Of a stretch of 64,000 nucleotides of DNA, positions 25,204 to 34,080 are shown piece after piece. Origin of the DNA: Pontivivens sp032464575 (GTDB lineage: Bacteria; Pseudomonadota; Alphaproteobacteria; Rhodobacterales; Rhodobacteraceae). The notes below the pieces were generated by a model. That model was not told where the DNA came from, searched no databases, and saw only the letters and a program-made list of their open reading frames with translations. Position numbers and translations under genes: made by a program. The first letter of the stretch is position 1. Every line of letters starts with the position of its first letter. The stretch spans positions 186,001-250,000 of the forward strand of contig JAWDKM010000003.1 of the NCBI GenBank assembly GCA_032464575.1. The letters are read 5' to 3'.

Positions 25204-25974
25204 CTAGAGCTCGAGCGTGACCTTGATCGGGACGTGGTCCGACGGCTTCTCCCGATCGCGGACATGGGCATCGATCTCGCAGGCGGCGAGGCGGTCGGCG
25301 AGTTGCGGGCTCAGCAGGACATGGTCGATGCGGATGCCGTCGTTCTTCTGCCGCGCACCGGCCTGGTAGTCCCAGAAGGTGTAGGTCTCGGGCGCATGCG
25401 TCGTGGCGCGCAGGGCGTCGGTCAGGCCGAGGTTGACGATGTTGCGCCACGCCTCGCGGCTGTCGAGGCGGAAGAGCGCGTCGTCGCGCCAGGCGTCGGG
25501 GCGGGCAGCATCCTCGGCCTGCGGAATGATGTTGTAGTCGCCCGCCATCAGGAAGGGCTGTTCGGAGGCGAGCAGCTCCTCGGCGCGGGCCTGCAGGCGC
25601 TTCATCCAGGCGAGCTTGTAGTCGTGCTTCGGCCCCGGGGCCGGGTTGCCGTTGGGCAGGTAAAGGCCGCAGATGCGGATGCCCTCGACCGTCGCCTCGA
25701 TATAGCGGGCCTGTTCGTCGCTGTCGTCTCCGGGAAGGCCCCTGGTGACGTCCTCCATGGGGCGTTTCGAGAGGATGGCGACGCCGTTGAAGCCCTTCTG
25801 CCCGTGGGTCTCGACGTTGTAGCCGAGATCCTCGATCTCCTGCCGGGGGAAGCCCTCGTCAACGGACTTGATTTCCTGCAGGCAGGCAACGTCAGGCTCG
25901 GCCTCCTTCAGCCAGTCGAGGAGGGCGGGCAGGCGCGCCTTGATGCCGTTGATGTTGAAGCTCGCGACGATCAT
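25204..25974 (-). CDS. xthA: Exodeoxyribonuclease III
   Basis: A 256-residue AP endonuclease/exonuclease of the EEP fold for base excision repair. ASFNINGIKARLPALLDWL at the start, CLQEIKS (metal-binding Glu), GLYLPNGNP, GDYNIIPQAEDAARPDAW, IDHVLLSPQL and SDHVPIKVTLEL with the catalytic Asp-His are all visible. AGGAGG before ATG 25974 fixes the start. Confidence 0.94.
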   Translation of the reverse strand: MIVASFNINGIKARLPALLDWLKEAEPDVACLQEIKSVDEGFPRQEIEDLGYNVETHGQKGFNGVAILSKRPMEDVTRGLPGDDSDEQARYIEATVEGIRICGLYLPNGNPAPGPKHDYKLAWMKRLQARAEELLASEQPFLMAGDYNIIPQAEDAARPDAWRDDALFRLDSREAWRNIVNLGLTDALRATTHAPETYTFWDYQAGARQKNDGIRIDHVLLSPQLADRLAACEIDAHVRDREKPSDHVPIKVTLEL

Positions 25975-26037
25975 GGGGCCCTCCTGCGGTTCCCTCTCCC
26001 TTAGCGGCCGGCAGTGCTGCGGCCAAGCGGCGGGTGC

Positions 26038-26062
26038 CTCCGGCGGGGACATTTTGGGAAGA
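26038..26062. repeat. Intergenic CCTCCGGCGGG element, copy 2
   Basis: GCCTCCGGCGGGGACATTTTGGG, a near copy of the element at 25117, lies upstream of xthA and downstream of the STAS-like gene. Confidence 0.45.
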
Positions 26063-26071
26063 GAGAACGGG

Positions 26072-26440
26072 TCAGGCTTCGGCGAGCCAAGCGCGGGCGT
26101 CGGCTTCGTCCTCGGGCACGTAGGTGCGGATCTCGAGGCCGGGGATCAGCGCGCTCTCGATCTCCGCCACGCGGCGCAGCCAATCCTGGTTGGAGACGAG
26201 GGCGGCGCGGTCGACCTTCGCGAGGATGGACAAGGCGCGGCCGAGCTGGCCGAACTCCACGGCGAGGGCCCCGGCGGTGGGCAACTCCCAGTCGTTGTAG
26301 AGCAGGAGCAGGCGGGCGCTCTCTACCGGTTCCAGCGCTCCCCAGAGCGCGTTGAGCCCGTCGCGCATCGAATCCGCATCGATCCGGCCGGTGACCGTCA
26401 GCTCGACGATGCCTCCCTCGACCGGTGCTATCTCGAACAT
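26072..26440 (-). CDS. STAS/SEC14-like (SpoIIAA-like) domain protein
   Basis: A 122-residue protein starting MFEIAPVEGGIVELTVTGRI with DADSMRDGLNALW, LLLLYNDWELPTAGALAVEF and IESALIPGLEIRTYVPEDEA. This pattern fits the SpoIIAA-like/STAS domain family (PF11964), small lipid- or nucleotide-binding-like domains of unknown role. It lies 7 bases after the IscA-type gene on the same strand, so they may be co-transcribed. Confidence 0.72.
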   Translation of the reverse strand: MFEIAPVEGGIVELTVTGRIDADSMRDGLNALWGALEPVESARLLLLYNDWELPTAGALAVEFGQLGRALSILAKVDRAALVSNQDWLRRVAEIESALIPGLEIRTYVPEDEADARAWLAEA

Positions 26441-26447
26441 CGTCGGC

Positions 26448-26783
26448 TCACATGGAGAAGGAGGTGCCGCAGCCGCAGCTCGACGTGGCGTTGGGGTTCT
26501 CGATGACGAAGCGGGCGCCGATCAGTTCCTCGGTGAAGTCGATCACCGCGTTCGCAAGGAAGGGGAGGGAGATCTCGTCGATCAGCACCTTCTGCCCGTC
26601 CTTTTCCAGCACAAGGTCGTCGGCCGCCTGCGTATCCTCGAGCTTGATGTCGTACTGGAAGCCGGAGCAGCCGCCCCCTTCAACGGCCACGCGAAGAGCC
26701 TTGGGCGCGCCGGTTTCGGCGTTGATCTCGGCGAGGCGCGCGAAGGCGCGGTCGCTGACTTTGGGCGGCAGGGAGAGGTCCAT
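26448..26783 (-). CDS. erpA: Iron-sulfur cluster insertion protein, HesB/IscA/ErpA family
   Basis: 111 residues from ATG 26783 (MDLSLPPKVSDRAFARL); an ATG 7 codons upstream (26804) is also possible. The three conserved cysteines occur in GGGCSGFQY and SSCGCGTSF. These A-type carriers pass Fe-S clusters to target proteins. No isc or suf genes are adjacent, so ErpA rather than IscA is an inference. Divergent from dgt. Confidence 0.85.
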   Translation of the reverse strand: MDLSLPPKVSDRAFARLAEINAETGAPKALRVAVEGGGCSGFQYDIKLEDTQAADDLVLEKDGQKVLIDEISLPFLANAVIDFTEELIGARFVIENPNATSSCGCGTSFSM

Positions 26784-26858
26784 CGGTTGCGTCCTCAACG
26801 GCATCGTGCTTTCACCCCGAAATAGGCCGTGCGCGGCCACGCCGCAAGGGAGGGAGCC

Positions 26859-28010
26859 ATGCACGCCGCCTATGCCACCGTGCCCGAGGAGAGCCGGGGG
26901 CGGCTCCATGCCGAGGCGGAGAGTGCGCATCGGACCTGCTTCCAGCGCGACCGCGACCGGATCATCCATTGCTCCGCCTTCCGACGGCTGAAGCACAAGA
27001 CGCAGGTCTTCGTGGAGCACGAGGGGGACTATTTCCGCACGCGCCTGACCCATTCGCTGGAGGTCGCTCAGGTGGCGCGGACGATGTCGCGCACCCTGGG
27101 ATTGAACGAGGATCTGGCCGAGGCGGTGGCGCTGGCCCACGACCTCGGCCACACGCCGTTCGGGCATACGGGCGAGGATGCGCTGGCCGAGGTCATGGCG
27201 CCCTATGGCGGCTTCGACCACAACGCGCAGGCGCTGAAGATCGTGACAGATTTGGAGCGGCACTATGCGGAGTGGGACGGGCTGAACCTGACTTGGGAAG
27301 CGTTGGAGGGGATAGCGAAGCATAACGGTCCGGTGATGGGCGAGCTGCCCTTTGCGCTAGCCGATTACGATGCGCGGCATGATCTGGAGCTGGAGACCCA
27401 TTCGGGGGCCGAGGCGCAGGTCGCCGCGATCTCCGATGACATCGCCTACAACAACCACGACCTGCATGACGGGCTGCGGGCGGGGTTATTTACGGTCGAG
27501 GACATCTGTGATCTGCCCATCGTCGGGCGGTGCTTTGCCGAGGTGGATCGCCGCTGGCCGGGTCTCGATGCGGAACGGCGGCGGCACGAGGCGCTGCGCC
27601 GCGTCTTCGGCGTGATGGTGGAGGATGTGCTGCGGGAAAGCGCCCGGCTCTTGCGCGAGACAGCGCCTAAGAGTGCGGCGGAGGTGCGGGCGCTGGGGCA
27701 TCCGGTGGTGCGCTTCTCCGACGCGCTCTGGGCCGATCTGAAGGTGATCCGGGCGTTTCTCTTCACGCGCATGTACCGCCACTGGTCGGTGCGCCGGATG
27801 CGGCGGAAGGCGACGGGCGTGGTCCGCGAACTCTTCGAGGATTTCATGGACGACCCCGGTATGCTGCCCGACGACTGGCGCGACGCGGCCTGCGACGCCC
27901 GCTCCGAAACGATCCGGGCGCGGGTGGTAGCGGACTACATCGCGGGCATGACGGACCGCTTCGCGTTGGAAGAGCACCGGAAGCTGCGCGGGCCGATGGG
28001 GCGGGGGTGA
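26859..28010 (+). CDS. dgt: Deoxyguanosinetriphosphate triphosphohydrolase-like protein
   Basis: A 383-residue HD-domain enzyme that removes triphosphate from dNTPs. The HD metal site is seen in RTRLTHSLEVAQVARTM and AVALAHDLGHTPFGHTGED; YGGFDHNAQALKI and AAISDDIAYNNHDLHDGLRA carry the later conserved His/Asp residues. HCSAFRRLKHKTQVF is the usual N-terminal block. ATG 26859 follows AGGGAGGGA closely. Confidence 0.93.
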   Translation: MHAAYATVPEESRGRLHAEAESAHRTCFQRDRDRIIHCSAFRRLKHKTQVFVEHEGDYFRTRLTHSLEVAQVARTMSRTLGLNEDLAEAVALAHDLGHTPFGHTGEDALAEVMAPYGGFDHNAQALKIVTDLERHYAEWDGLNLTWEALEGIAKHNGPVMGELPFALADYDARHDLELETHSGAEAQVAAISDDIAYNNHDLHDGLRAGLFTVEDICDLPIVGRCFAEVDRRWPGLDAERRRHEALRRVFGVMVEDVLRESARLLRETAPKSAAEVRALGHPVVRFSDALWADLKVIRAFLFTRMYRHWSVRRMRRKATGVVRELFEDFMDDPGMLPDDWRDAACDARSETIRARVVADYIAGMTDRFALEEHRKLRGPMGRG

Positions 28011-28021
28011 GCTTTTCGGCG

Positions 28022-28090
28022 CGTCATCCTCGGGCCGGACTCGAGGATCACCAGTTCCCGGAGATGGCCGGGTCGAGCCCGACGATGACA
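28022..28090. repeat. 69-bp dispersed intergenic repeat, copy 1
   Basis: Begins CGTCATCCTCGGGCC and ends GAGATGGCCGGGTC-AGCCCGA-ATGACA. A second 69-bp copy lies at 34135-34203 in the same orientation, with the ends nearly identical and the centre diverged. The ends are imperfect inverted repeats of one another. Confidence 0.75.
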
Positions 28091-28157
28091 TTCTCTCGCC
28101 ACCGTCCCGGCTGAAGCACCGGAACCTTTCTGGGACGGACGCGCTTCGCTGCAGCAG

Positions 28158-28180
28158 GCCCCGGATCAGGTCCGGGGCGG
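28158..28180. repeat. Short palindrome GCCCCGGA-TCAGG-TCCGGGGC, copy 1
   Basis: An 8-bp perfect stem around a 5-base centre. The same sequence is found in inverted orientation at 34081-34102. Both copies neighbour a copy of the 69-bp repeat. Confidence 0.65.
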
Positions 28181-28291
28181 TATCAAGCTGAATGACTGCT
28201 TTGGCTGGCGGCTCCTCCGGGCGGCTCGTTTACGCTCCAATCGGCGCTGTTGGCCTTGCATGAACTCACGAGGGCAACGTCCTCGATCCGG

Positions 28292-28447
28292 TTACGTTCT
28301 ATTTGAGCGTTGACGGTACTTGATGCTCTGGTTGATCATCTTGGCTCCGATGCAAAGCTCTGCCACGCTCGCTCCGATGCAGATCGAGGCAACAAACGTA
28401 GCGCAAATTATGAATACGACTGCTGCCTCGCAGTGATGTTTGGTCAT
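28292..28447 (-). CDS. Possible 51-residue single-pass membrane peptide (doubtful)
   Basis: ATG 28447 with AAAGGAC upstream gives 51 residues, with one hydrophobic cysteine-bearing segment (CEAAVVFIICATFVASICIG) and a basic end (IKYRQRSNRT). It lies in the AT-richer gap. No family recognised and the codon use is unlike that of neighbours, so it may be chance. Confidence 0.25.
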   Translation of the reverse strand: MTKHHCEAAVVFIICATFVASICIGASVAELCIGAKMINQSIKYRQRSNRT

Positions 28448-28692
28448 TGCTTTTATGTCCTTTTCTGTATGGCGCGGTTGAGCTTGCGGTGTGTTTCTGT
28501 CGCAATCCATTGGCTTAGTTTCGCCACCCTTTTGTGCGATCGGAACCACTGTGCTTGTCCTATAGTGTGGGTTTATTCGCACCTGAGCATCACAGCGCGT
28601 GGCGCGGCCCTCGGCTCTGCCGCACCACGCGCGCACCAATCCGTTGACCTCCCCACCCCCGGTGCTAAACCGCGCGGGCGAAGGAGAGACGC

Positions 28693-30426
28693 ATGAACCT
28701 GTTTGCCGAGATCAAGACGCTGGTGCTCAAGAGCCTCGAGGCCATGGCGGCCGAGGGGGCGCTGCCCGAGGGTCTCGACCTGCGAAACGTGGCGGTGGAG
28801 CCGCCGCGCGATCCGGCGCATGGGGACATGGCAACGAATGCGGCGATGGTGCTGGCCAAACCGGCGAAGATGAAGCCGCGGGATATCGCGGAGACGCTGG
28901 CCGGCAAGCTCGCCGCCGATGACCGGATCGCGAGTGCCGAGGTTGCGGGGCCGGGCTTCCTCAACCTGCGGCTCGCCCAAGGTCAGTGGCAGCGGGTGAT
29001 CCCGAGCGTGCTGGAGGCGGGCGCGGATTACGGGCGCTCGTCCATGGGCGCGGGCCAGAAGGTGAACGTGGAGTATGTCTCCGCCAACCCCACCGGGCCG
29101 CTCCACGTGGGTCATACCCGGGGGGCGGTCTTTGGCGATGCGCTGGCGAGCCTGCTCGACTTCGCGGGCTACGCCGTCACGCGGGAATACTACATCAACG
29201 ATGGCGGGGCGCAGGTCGATGTGCTTGCCCGCTCGGCCTATGAGCGCTACCGCGAGGCGCACGGGCTGGAGCCGGAGATCGCCGAGGGGCTCTATCCCGG
29301 CGACTACCTGATCCCGATCGGCGAGGCGCTGAAGGAGGCGCATGGCGACAACCTGCTCGCTCACAACAACGAAGAATGGCTGCCGGTCGTGCGCGAGTTC
29401 GCGACGGCCGAGATGCTGAGGATGATCCGGGAGGACCTCGAAGCGCTGGGCGTCGAGATGGACGAGTGGTTCTCCGAAAAGTCGCTCTATGGCACGGGCC
29501 GGATCGAGGGGGCGCTGCAGTCGCTCGACGACAAGGGCCTGATCTACCAGGGCGTGCTGGAGCCGCCCAAGGGCAAGCTGCCCGAGGACTGGGAGCCGCG
29601 CGAGCAGACCCTGTTCCGCTCGACGGAGCATGGCGACGACGTGGACCGGCCGGTGAAGAAGTCGGACGGGGCGTGGACCTATTTCGCCCCGGACATCGCC
29701 TATCACTACGACAAGATCGAGCGGGGCTTCGACCAGCTCATCGACGTCTTCGGCGCGGACCATGGCGGCTATGTCAAGCGGATGAAGGCGGCGGTCAGCG
29801 CGCTGTCGGACGGGGAGGTGCCACTCGACATCAAGCTCACGCAACTCGTGAAGCTCTACAAGAACGGCGAGCCCTTCAAGATGTCGAAGCGAGCGGGGAC
29901 GTTCGTCACGCTGCGCGACGTGGTGGATGAGGTCGGCAAGGACGTCACCCGCTTCATCATGCTGACGCGCAAGAACGACGCGCCGCTGGACTTCGACTTC
30001 GACAAGGCGCTGGAGCAGTCGAAGGACAATCCGGTTTTCTACGTGCAGTACGCCCATGCGCGAATTTACAGCGTGCTCGGCAAGGCGGAGATCCCGGCGG
30101 ATGACGCGGCGTTGGCCGAGGCGGATCTGTCGGGTCTGGCCCACGAGGCGGAGCTGGCGCTGATCGGCAAGATCGCCGAGTGGCCGCGCCTCTTGGAGAC
30201 CGCGGCGCGAACGCATGAGCCGCATCGGGTGGCCTTCTACCTCTACGATCTCGCCTCCGAATTCCACGCGCTGTGGAACCGAGGGAACGACGAGCCGGGC
30301 CTGCGATTCCTGCAGGACGACGCCGATGCGACAAGGGCACGGCTGGCGCTGATCCGGGCCTGTCAGCTTGTGATCGCGGCGGGACTTGGTATCCTCGGCG
30401 TTACCCCGATGAACGAGATGCGCTAA
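28693..30426 (+). CDS. argS: Arginine-tRNA ligase
   Basis: A 577-residue class I synthetase of normal length. N-terminal Add-1 domain, then the HIGH-type motif HVGH at 138-141 (NPTGPLHVGHTRGAVFGDA), the KMSKR signature at about 396-400 (EPFKMSKRAGTFVTL), and the anticodon-binding helical end (EFHALWNRGNDEP). GAAGGAGAGACGC precedes the start. A hairpin follows, then the SPOR-domain gene. Confidence 0.97.
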   Translation: MNLFAEIKTLVLKSLEAMAAEGALPEGLDLRNVAVEPPRDPAHGDMATNAAMVLAKPAKMKPRDIAETLAGKLAADDRIASAEVAGPGFLNLRLAQGQWQRVIPSVLEAGADYGRSSMGAGQKVNVEYVSANPTGPLHVGHTRGAVFGDALASLLDFAGYAVTREYYINDGGAQVDVLARSAYERYREAHGLEPEIAEGLYPGDYLIPIGEALKEAHGDNLLAHNNEEWLPVVREFATAEMLRMIREDLEALGVEMDEWFSEKSLYGTGRIEGALQSLDDKGLIYQGVLEPPKGKLPEDWEPREQTLFRSTEHGDDVDRPVKKSDGAWTYFAPDIAYHYDKIERGFDQLIDVFGADHGGYVKRMKAAVSALSDGEVPLDIKLTQLVKLYKNGEPFKMSKRAGTFVTLRDVVDEVGKDVTRFIMLTRKNDAPLDFDFDKALEQSKDNPVFYVQYAHARIYSVLGKAEIPADDAALAEADLSGLAHEAELALIGKIAEWPRLLETAARTHEPHRVAFYLYDLASEFHALWNRGNDEPGLRFLQDDADATRARLALIRACQLVIAAGLGILGVTPMNEMR

Positions 30427-30442
30427 AGCGTGCAACACCGGA

Positions 30443-30470
30443 GGGGCCGCGTCAGACGGCCCCCTATTTC
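30443..30470 (+). terminator. Possible terminator after argS
   Basis: A perfect 7-bp stem (30443-30449 with 30457-30463) and 7-base loop, followed by a weak TATTTC. It may reduce readthrough into the SPOR gene. Confidence 0.45.
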
Positions 30471-30522
30471 GGGGTTGGAGCAGGGCCGGACACCAGATAA
30501 GGTGTCGGCAGAGGACAGGTAT

Positions 30523-31314
30523 ATGCGCGATCAGGCGGACTTCGCGACGGAATCGAACGGGCTGTGGGGTCGCATCGGGCGGGCCGCGGGCGCGGTCATG
30601 TCGGTCGCGCTGCTCGTGATCCTGGGACTTTGGCTTTGGCGGATGGGCACGCAGGACGTGACCCAGGTTCCCATCATCATGGCGCAGGCGGGCCCCGCGC
30701 GGGTGCAGCCGGAGGATCCCGGCGGCACGGTCGCGCCGCACCAGGGGCTGGAGGTCAACGAGGTGATCGCAGGCGATGTGCGCGAGGTCGGCCCCGAGGA
30801 TGTGACGCTGGCCCCCGATCCGATGGATCCGGAGATCGTCACCGCCGCCCTGCCGCAGGCGGTGATCGAAGTGCCGGCGGCCGACGAGGAGTCGGAAGTC
30901 GCCGAGGACGAGGAGCCCGTCGACCCCGCAGCAGGCCGCGCGCTGCCAAATGCGCCCGTGGTCAGCATCGTGCCACGCGGACGGCCGGGCGGGCTGGAGC
31001 CGGGTCGCCGCCCCGCGCCGGAACCCGAACAGCCCGTCGCCATCGAGGCGGACGCCATCGACACGGGTGCACATATGATCCAGCTCGGCGCCTTCGACAG
31101 CGAGCAGGTGGCCCTGCTTCAATGGGCGGGCATCCTCGACGCGCAGCCGGACCTGCTGACGGGCAAGCTGCGCTATATCGAGCAGACGACCTCCGGCGGG
31201 CGCACGCTCTACCGCCTGCGTGCCGTGGGCTTCGACAGCGAGACCGAGACGCGGGCGGCCTGTGCCGCACTCGTCGCACGTGGGCTTCAGTGCATCCCGG
31301 TGCAGAAACGATGA
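30523..31314 (+). CDS. SPOR domain-containing inner-membrane protein
   Basis: 263 residues: a short cytoplasmic N-terminus, one membrane segment (residues about 22-42, AGAVMSVALLVILGLWLW), a Pro/Glu-rich linker (60-180) and a C-terminal SPOR domain (HMIQLGAFDSEQVALLQWAG to the end). SPOR domains bind denuded peptidoglycan at the division site. It overlaps nagZ by 4 bases, so a cell-wall role fits. GAGGACAGGT upstream supports ATG 30523. Confidence 0.9.
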   Translation: MRDQADFATESNGLWGRIGRAAGAVMSVALLVILGLWLWRMGTQDVTQVPIIMAQAGPARVQPEDPGGTVAPHQGLEVNEVIAGDVREVGPEDVTLAPDPMDPEIVTAALPQAVIEVPAADEESEVAEDEEPVDPAAGRALPNAPVVSIVPRGRPGGLEPGRRPAPEPEQPVAIEADAIDTGAHMIQLGAFDSEQVALLQWAGILDAQPDLLTGKLRYIEQTTSGGRTLYRLRAVGFDSETETRAACAALVARGLQCIPVQKR

Positions 31315-32318
31315 CGATGGCCGCGATCTTCGGGCTCGAGGGCAAGATGCCATCGGAACGGGAGCGGGCCTTCTTCCAAGAGGCCGACCCGTGGGGATTC
31401 ATCCTCTTCGACCGCAACCTCGGCACTCCGGAAGAGATCCGGGCGCTGACCTCCGAGCTGCGGGAGCTGATGGATCGCGACGTACCGATCCTGATCGATC
31501 AGGAGGGCGGCCGGGTCCAGCGCCTGCGCGGCCCGCATTTCCGCGAGTGGATGCCGCCGCTCGATTTCGTGGAACACCTGCCCGAGAGCCGGCGGGCGGA
31601 CGCGATGCGCAAGCGCTACCGCTACATCGCGCACGAGCTGCTCGGCGTGGGCATCGACGTGAACTGCGCTCCGATGCTCGACCTCGCCCGCGACGACACC
31701 CACGCCTTCCTGCGCAACCGCTGCTACGGCACCGATCCGAAGGCGGTGGCGGAGATCGGGAAGGCCGTGTCCGAAGGGCTGCTCGCGGGCGGCGTGCTGC
31801 CCATTGCCAAGCACATTCCCGGCCATGGCCGCGGCCTGGTCGACAGTCATGAGGAACTGCCCGTGGTCACGGCCGGCCTGACCGACCTGATGAACACGGA
31901 CTTCGCTCCCTTCACCGGCCTGATCGAGACCGGCATGGCGATGACGGCGCACATCGTCTACGAGGCCATCGACCGTGAGAACTGCGCGACGATGAGCGCG
32001 GACGTGGTCACCCATATTCGCGACCGGCTTGGCTTCGTCGGCCTCTTGATGACCGACGATCTGTCGATGAAGGCGCTGTCGGGCTCCTTCGCCGAGCGGA
32101 CCGAGCGGGCGATTGCGGCGGGCTGCGACATGATCCTGCACTGCAACGGCGACATGGCGGAGATGGAGGCGGTCGCGAGCGCGGCACCCGTGCTCGCCGG
32201 AGCAGCTCTCAACCGTGCGCAGGCAGCACTGGCGCAGCGCGTCACGCCCGCGCCGATGGATGTTGCGGAACTCGGTGCTGAGCTCGACGAGCTGGAGCGG
32301 GAGGCCGGGCATGCCTGA
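31311..32318 (+). CDS. nagZ: Beta-N-acetylhexosaminidase NagZ
   Basis: A 335-residue family 3 glycosidase that removes N-acetylglucosamine from anhydro-muropeptides in peptidoglycan recycling. GFILFDRNLGTPEEI, VPILIDQEGGRVQRLRGPHF, the catalytic loop AKHIPGHGRGLVDSH (about residues 166-180) and the nucleophile region LLMTDDLSMKAL are clear. Coupled to the SPOR gene upstream (ATGA) and overlapping scpA by 8 bases. Confidence 0.94.
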   Translation: MTMAAIFGLEGKMPSERERAFFQEADPWGFILFDRNLGTPEEIRALTSELRELMDRDVPILIDQEGGRVQRLRGPHFREWMPPLDFVEHLPESRRADAMRKRYRYIAHELLGVGIDVNCAPMLDLARDDTHAFLRNRCYGTDPKAVAEIGKAVSEGLLAGGVLPIAKHIPGHGRGLVDSHEELPVVTAGLTDLMNTDFAPFTGLIETGMAMTAHIVYEAIDRENCATMSADVVTHIRDRLGFVGLLMTDDLSMKALSGSFAERTERAIAAGCDMILHCNGDMAEMEAVASAAPVLAGAALNRAQAALAQRVTPAPMDVAELGAELDELEREAGHA

Positions 32319-33084
32319 CGACTTCCTGATCCGCGACCGTGAGGAGCGGCTGGCCGCCGAGGCGCTGGTCGTCGATGTGGATGGCTTCGAGGGACCGCTG
32401 GACCTCTTGCTGACGCTCAGCCGCACGCAGAAGGTGGATCTGCGCAAGATCTCCATGGTGCAGCTTGCGGATCAGTATCTCGCCTTCGTCGAGGCGGCGA
32501 AGCGGCTGCGGATCGAGCTGGCGGCGGACTATCTGGTGATGGCCGCGTGGCTCGCCTTCCTGAAATCGCGCTTGCTCCTGCCCCCCGATCCGGAGGAGGA
32601 GGGGCCGAGCGGGGAGGAGCTGGCCGCACATCTCGCTTTCCAGCTCGAACGGCTTGAGGCGATGCGGCGCGTCGCGTCGAAGCTGATGGGCCGCGACCAG
32701 CTCGGCCGCGACTTCCTCGCGCGTGGCGAGCCCGAGGACATCACGATGAAACGGCGGGTGGAGTATGACGCCAGCCTCGTCGACCTGATGCGCGCCTATG
32801 CCCGAATCAAGACGCGGGACGACTTCAAGCCGCTGCACTACAACCGCGGCGCGATCTACACGATGGAGCAGGCGCTGGAGCGGATGAAGGGCCTGATCGG
32901 CGCGGTGATGGAGTGGTCCGAGCTTGAGGACTACCTGCCCGAGGCCTGGCGGCTCGACCCGAAGAAACGGCGATCGGCCACCGCAGCGACCTTCGCCGCG
33001 TCGCTGGAGCTGGTGAAGGCCGGGCAGCTCGAATTGCGGCAGGGCGAGACCTTCGGCCGGATCGAGATCAAGAGGCGCGCATGA
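32311..33084 (+). CDS. scpA: Segregation and condensation protein A
   Basis: A 257-residue kleisin of the SMC condensin complex. FEGPLDLLLTLSRTQKVDLR and ISMVQLADQYLAFVEAAKRL are the N-terminal hallmark, and AADYLVMAAWLAFLKSRLLL follows. The C-terminal winged helix (LELVKAGQLELRQGETFGRI) is present. Start ATG 32311 lies in the nagZ end; the stop overlaps scpB by 4 bases. Confidence 0.94.
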   Translation: MPDDFLIRDREERLAAEALVVDVDGFEGPLDLLLTLSRTQKVDLRKISMVQLADQYLAFVEAAKRLRIELAADYLVMAAWLAFLKSRLLLPPDPEEEGPSGEELAAHLAFQLERLEAMRRVASKLMGRDQLGRDFLARGEPEDITMKRRVEYDASLVDLMRAYARIKTRDDFKPLHYNRGAIYTMEQALERMKGLIGAVMEWSELEDYLPEAWRLDPKKRRSATAATFAASLELVKAGQLELRQGETFGRIEIKRRA

Positions 33085-33740
33085 GCGAGGACGATCTCTC
33101 CGAACCCGGCGCACTGGAGACGCTGTTCGAGGCGCCGCCGCTCGCCGAGCAGGAGCGAATGGTCGAGGCAGTGCTGTTCGCCTCCTCGAAGCCGCTGTCG
33201 ACGCGGGCGCTCGCGACACGGCTGCCGCATGGCTGCGATGTCGCGCAGGCGCTTGTGTCGTTGCAAAAGCGTTATGCGGGGCGGGGCGTTCACCTGCTGC
33301 GCTCGGGCGACGAATGGGCGTTTCGGACCGCGGCCGATCTGAGCTTCCTGATGCAGAAGGAGACGGTGGAGGTCCGCAAGCTGTCACGCGCCGCGATCGA
33401 GACGCTCGCGATCGTCGCCTACCACCAGCCGGTGACGCGGGCGGAGATCGAGGAGATCCGAGGTGTTTCCGTCTCGAAAGGGACCATCGACCTGCTGATG
33501 GAGCTCGACTGGATCAAGCTGGGACGACGGCGGCAGACCCCCGGTCGGCCGGTGACGTTTACCACGACTCAAGGATTCCTCGCGCATTTTGGCCTTGAAA
33601 CCGCCCGCGACCTGCCCGACCTCAAGGAGCTGAGGGCCGCGGGCCTCCTCGACAACCGGCCGCTGCCGGGCTCCGAGCCCGATGCGGAGGTGGACGAGGA
33701 CGGTGCGCCGGTCGAGGAGCAGGACGACATGTTCGAGTGA
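33081..33740 (+). CDS. scpB: Segregation and condensation protein B
   Basis: A 219-residue winged-helix partner of ScpA. MVEAVLFASSKPLSTRALA, KLSRAAIETLAIVAYHQPVT and RGVSVSKGTIDLLMELDWIK are the ScpB blocks; PGRPVTFTTTQGFLAHFGL follows. The acidic tail (DEDGAPVEEQDDMFE) is typical. ATGA overlap with scpA. Confidence 0.94.
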   Translation: MSEDDLSEPGALETLFEAPPLAEQERMVEAVLFASSKPLSTRALATRLPHGCDVAQALVSLQKRYAGRGVHLLRSGDEWAFRTAADLSFLMQKETVEVRKLSRAAIETLAIVAYHQPVTRAEIEEIRGVSVSKGTIDLLMELDWIKLGRRRQTPGRPVTFTTTQGFLAHFGLETARDLPDLKELRAAGLLDNRPLPGSEPDAEVDEDGAPVEEQDDMFE

Positions 33741-33764
33741 GCGCACTCGGGTGAGGGAACGGAA

Positions 33765-34025
33765 ATGAACGTCAACCAGATCATGAACATGGTGATGCGC
33801 CAGCTCATGCGGCGCGGCATGAACTCCGCCTTCCGCAAGGCGGACCAGATGATGTCGAAGCGCGGACAGGCCCCGGCTACCCCCAGCGACCCGCTGGAAG
33901 ATCGCGAGGCGGCACTGCGGCAGCGCGAGGAAGCGCTGGCCCGCCGTGACCGTGAGGAGGAACTGGCGCGCCGCGAGGAAGAGATCGCCCGGCGCGAGGC
34001 GGAACTGCGCGAGCGCGACGGCTGA
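33765..34025 (+). CDS. Small Arg/Glu-rich coiled-coil protein, 86 residues
   Basis: Starts MNVNQIMNMVMRQLMRRGMN, with an amphipathic Met-rich first helix, and ends with a charged heptad-like repeat (EALARRDREEELARREEEIA), probably a coiled coil. GAGGGAACGGAA precedes the ATG. It lies 24 bases after scpB, so it may be co-transcribed. No known function; I do not recognise the family. Confidence 0.68.
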   Translation: MNVNQIMNMVMRQLMRRGMNSAFRKADQMMSKRGQAPATPSDPLEDREAALRQREEALARRDREEELARREEEIARREAELRERDG

Positions 34026-34080
34026 GATCTGGCGGGCCGGTCCCGGCTCTGCGGCCGGGAGGGTTGAAATGCTTGGCACC

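Larger units (their letters stand above)
28091..28692. other. Gene-poor, AT-richer intergenic stretch
   Basis: About 600 bases with no convincing gene. 28158-28180 holds a short palindrome; 28200-28620 is visibly richer in A/T than the rest of the window, with runs such as TTTTGTGCGATCGG and ATTATGAATACG. One weak small reading frame (28292-28447) lies inside. It ends at the argS start. It might be a decayed gene or inserted segment. Confidence 0.6.

Noticed and set aside
28573..31353. 926-residue minus-strand open frame over argS, SPOR gene and nagZ
   Set aside because: It runs opposite to genes with full conserved motifs and is a GC-driven open frame rich in Arg, His and Asp with no domain.
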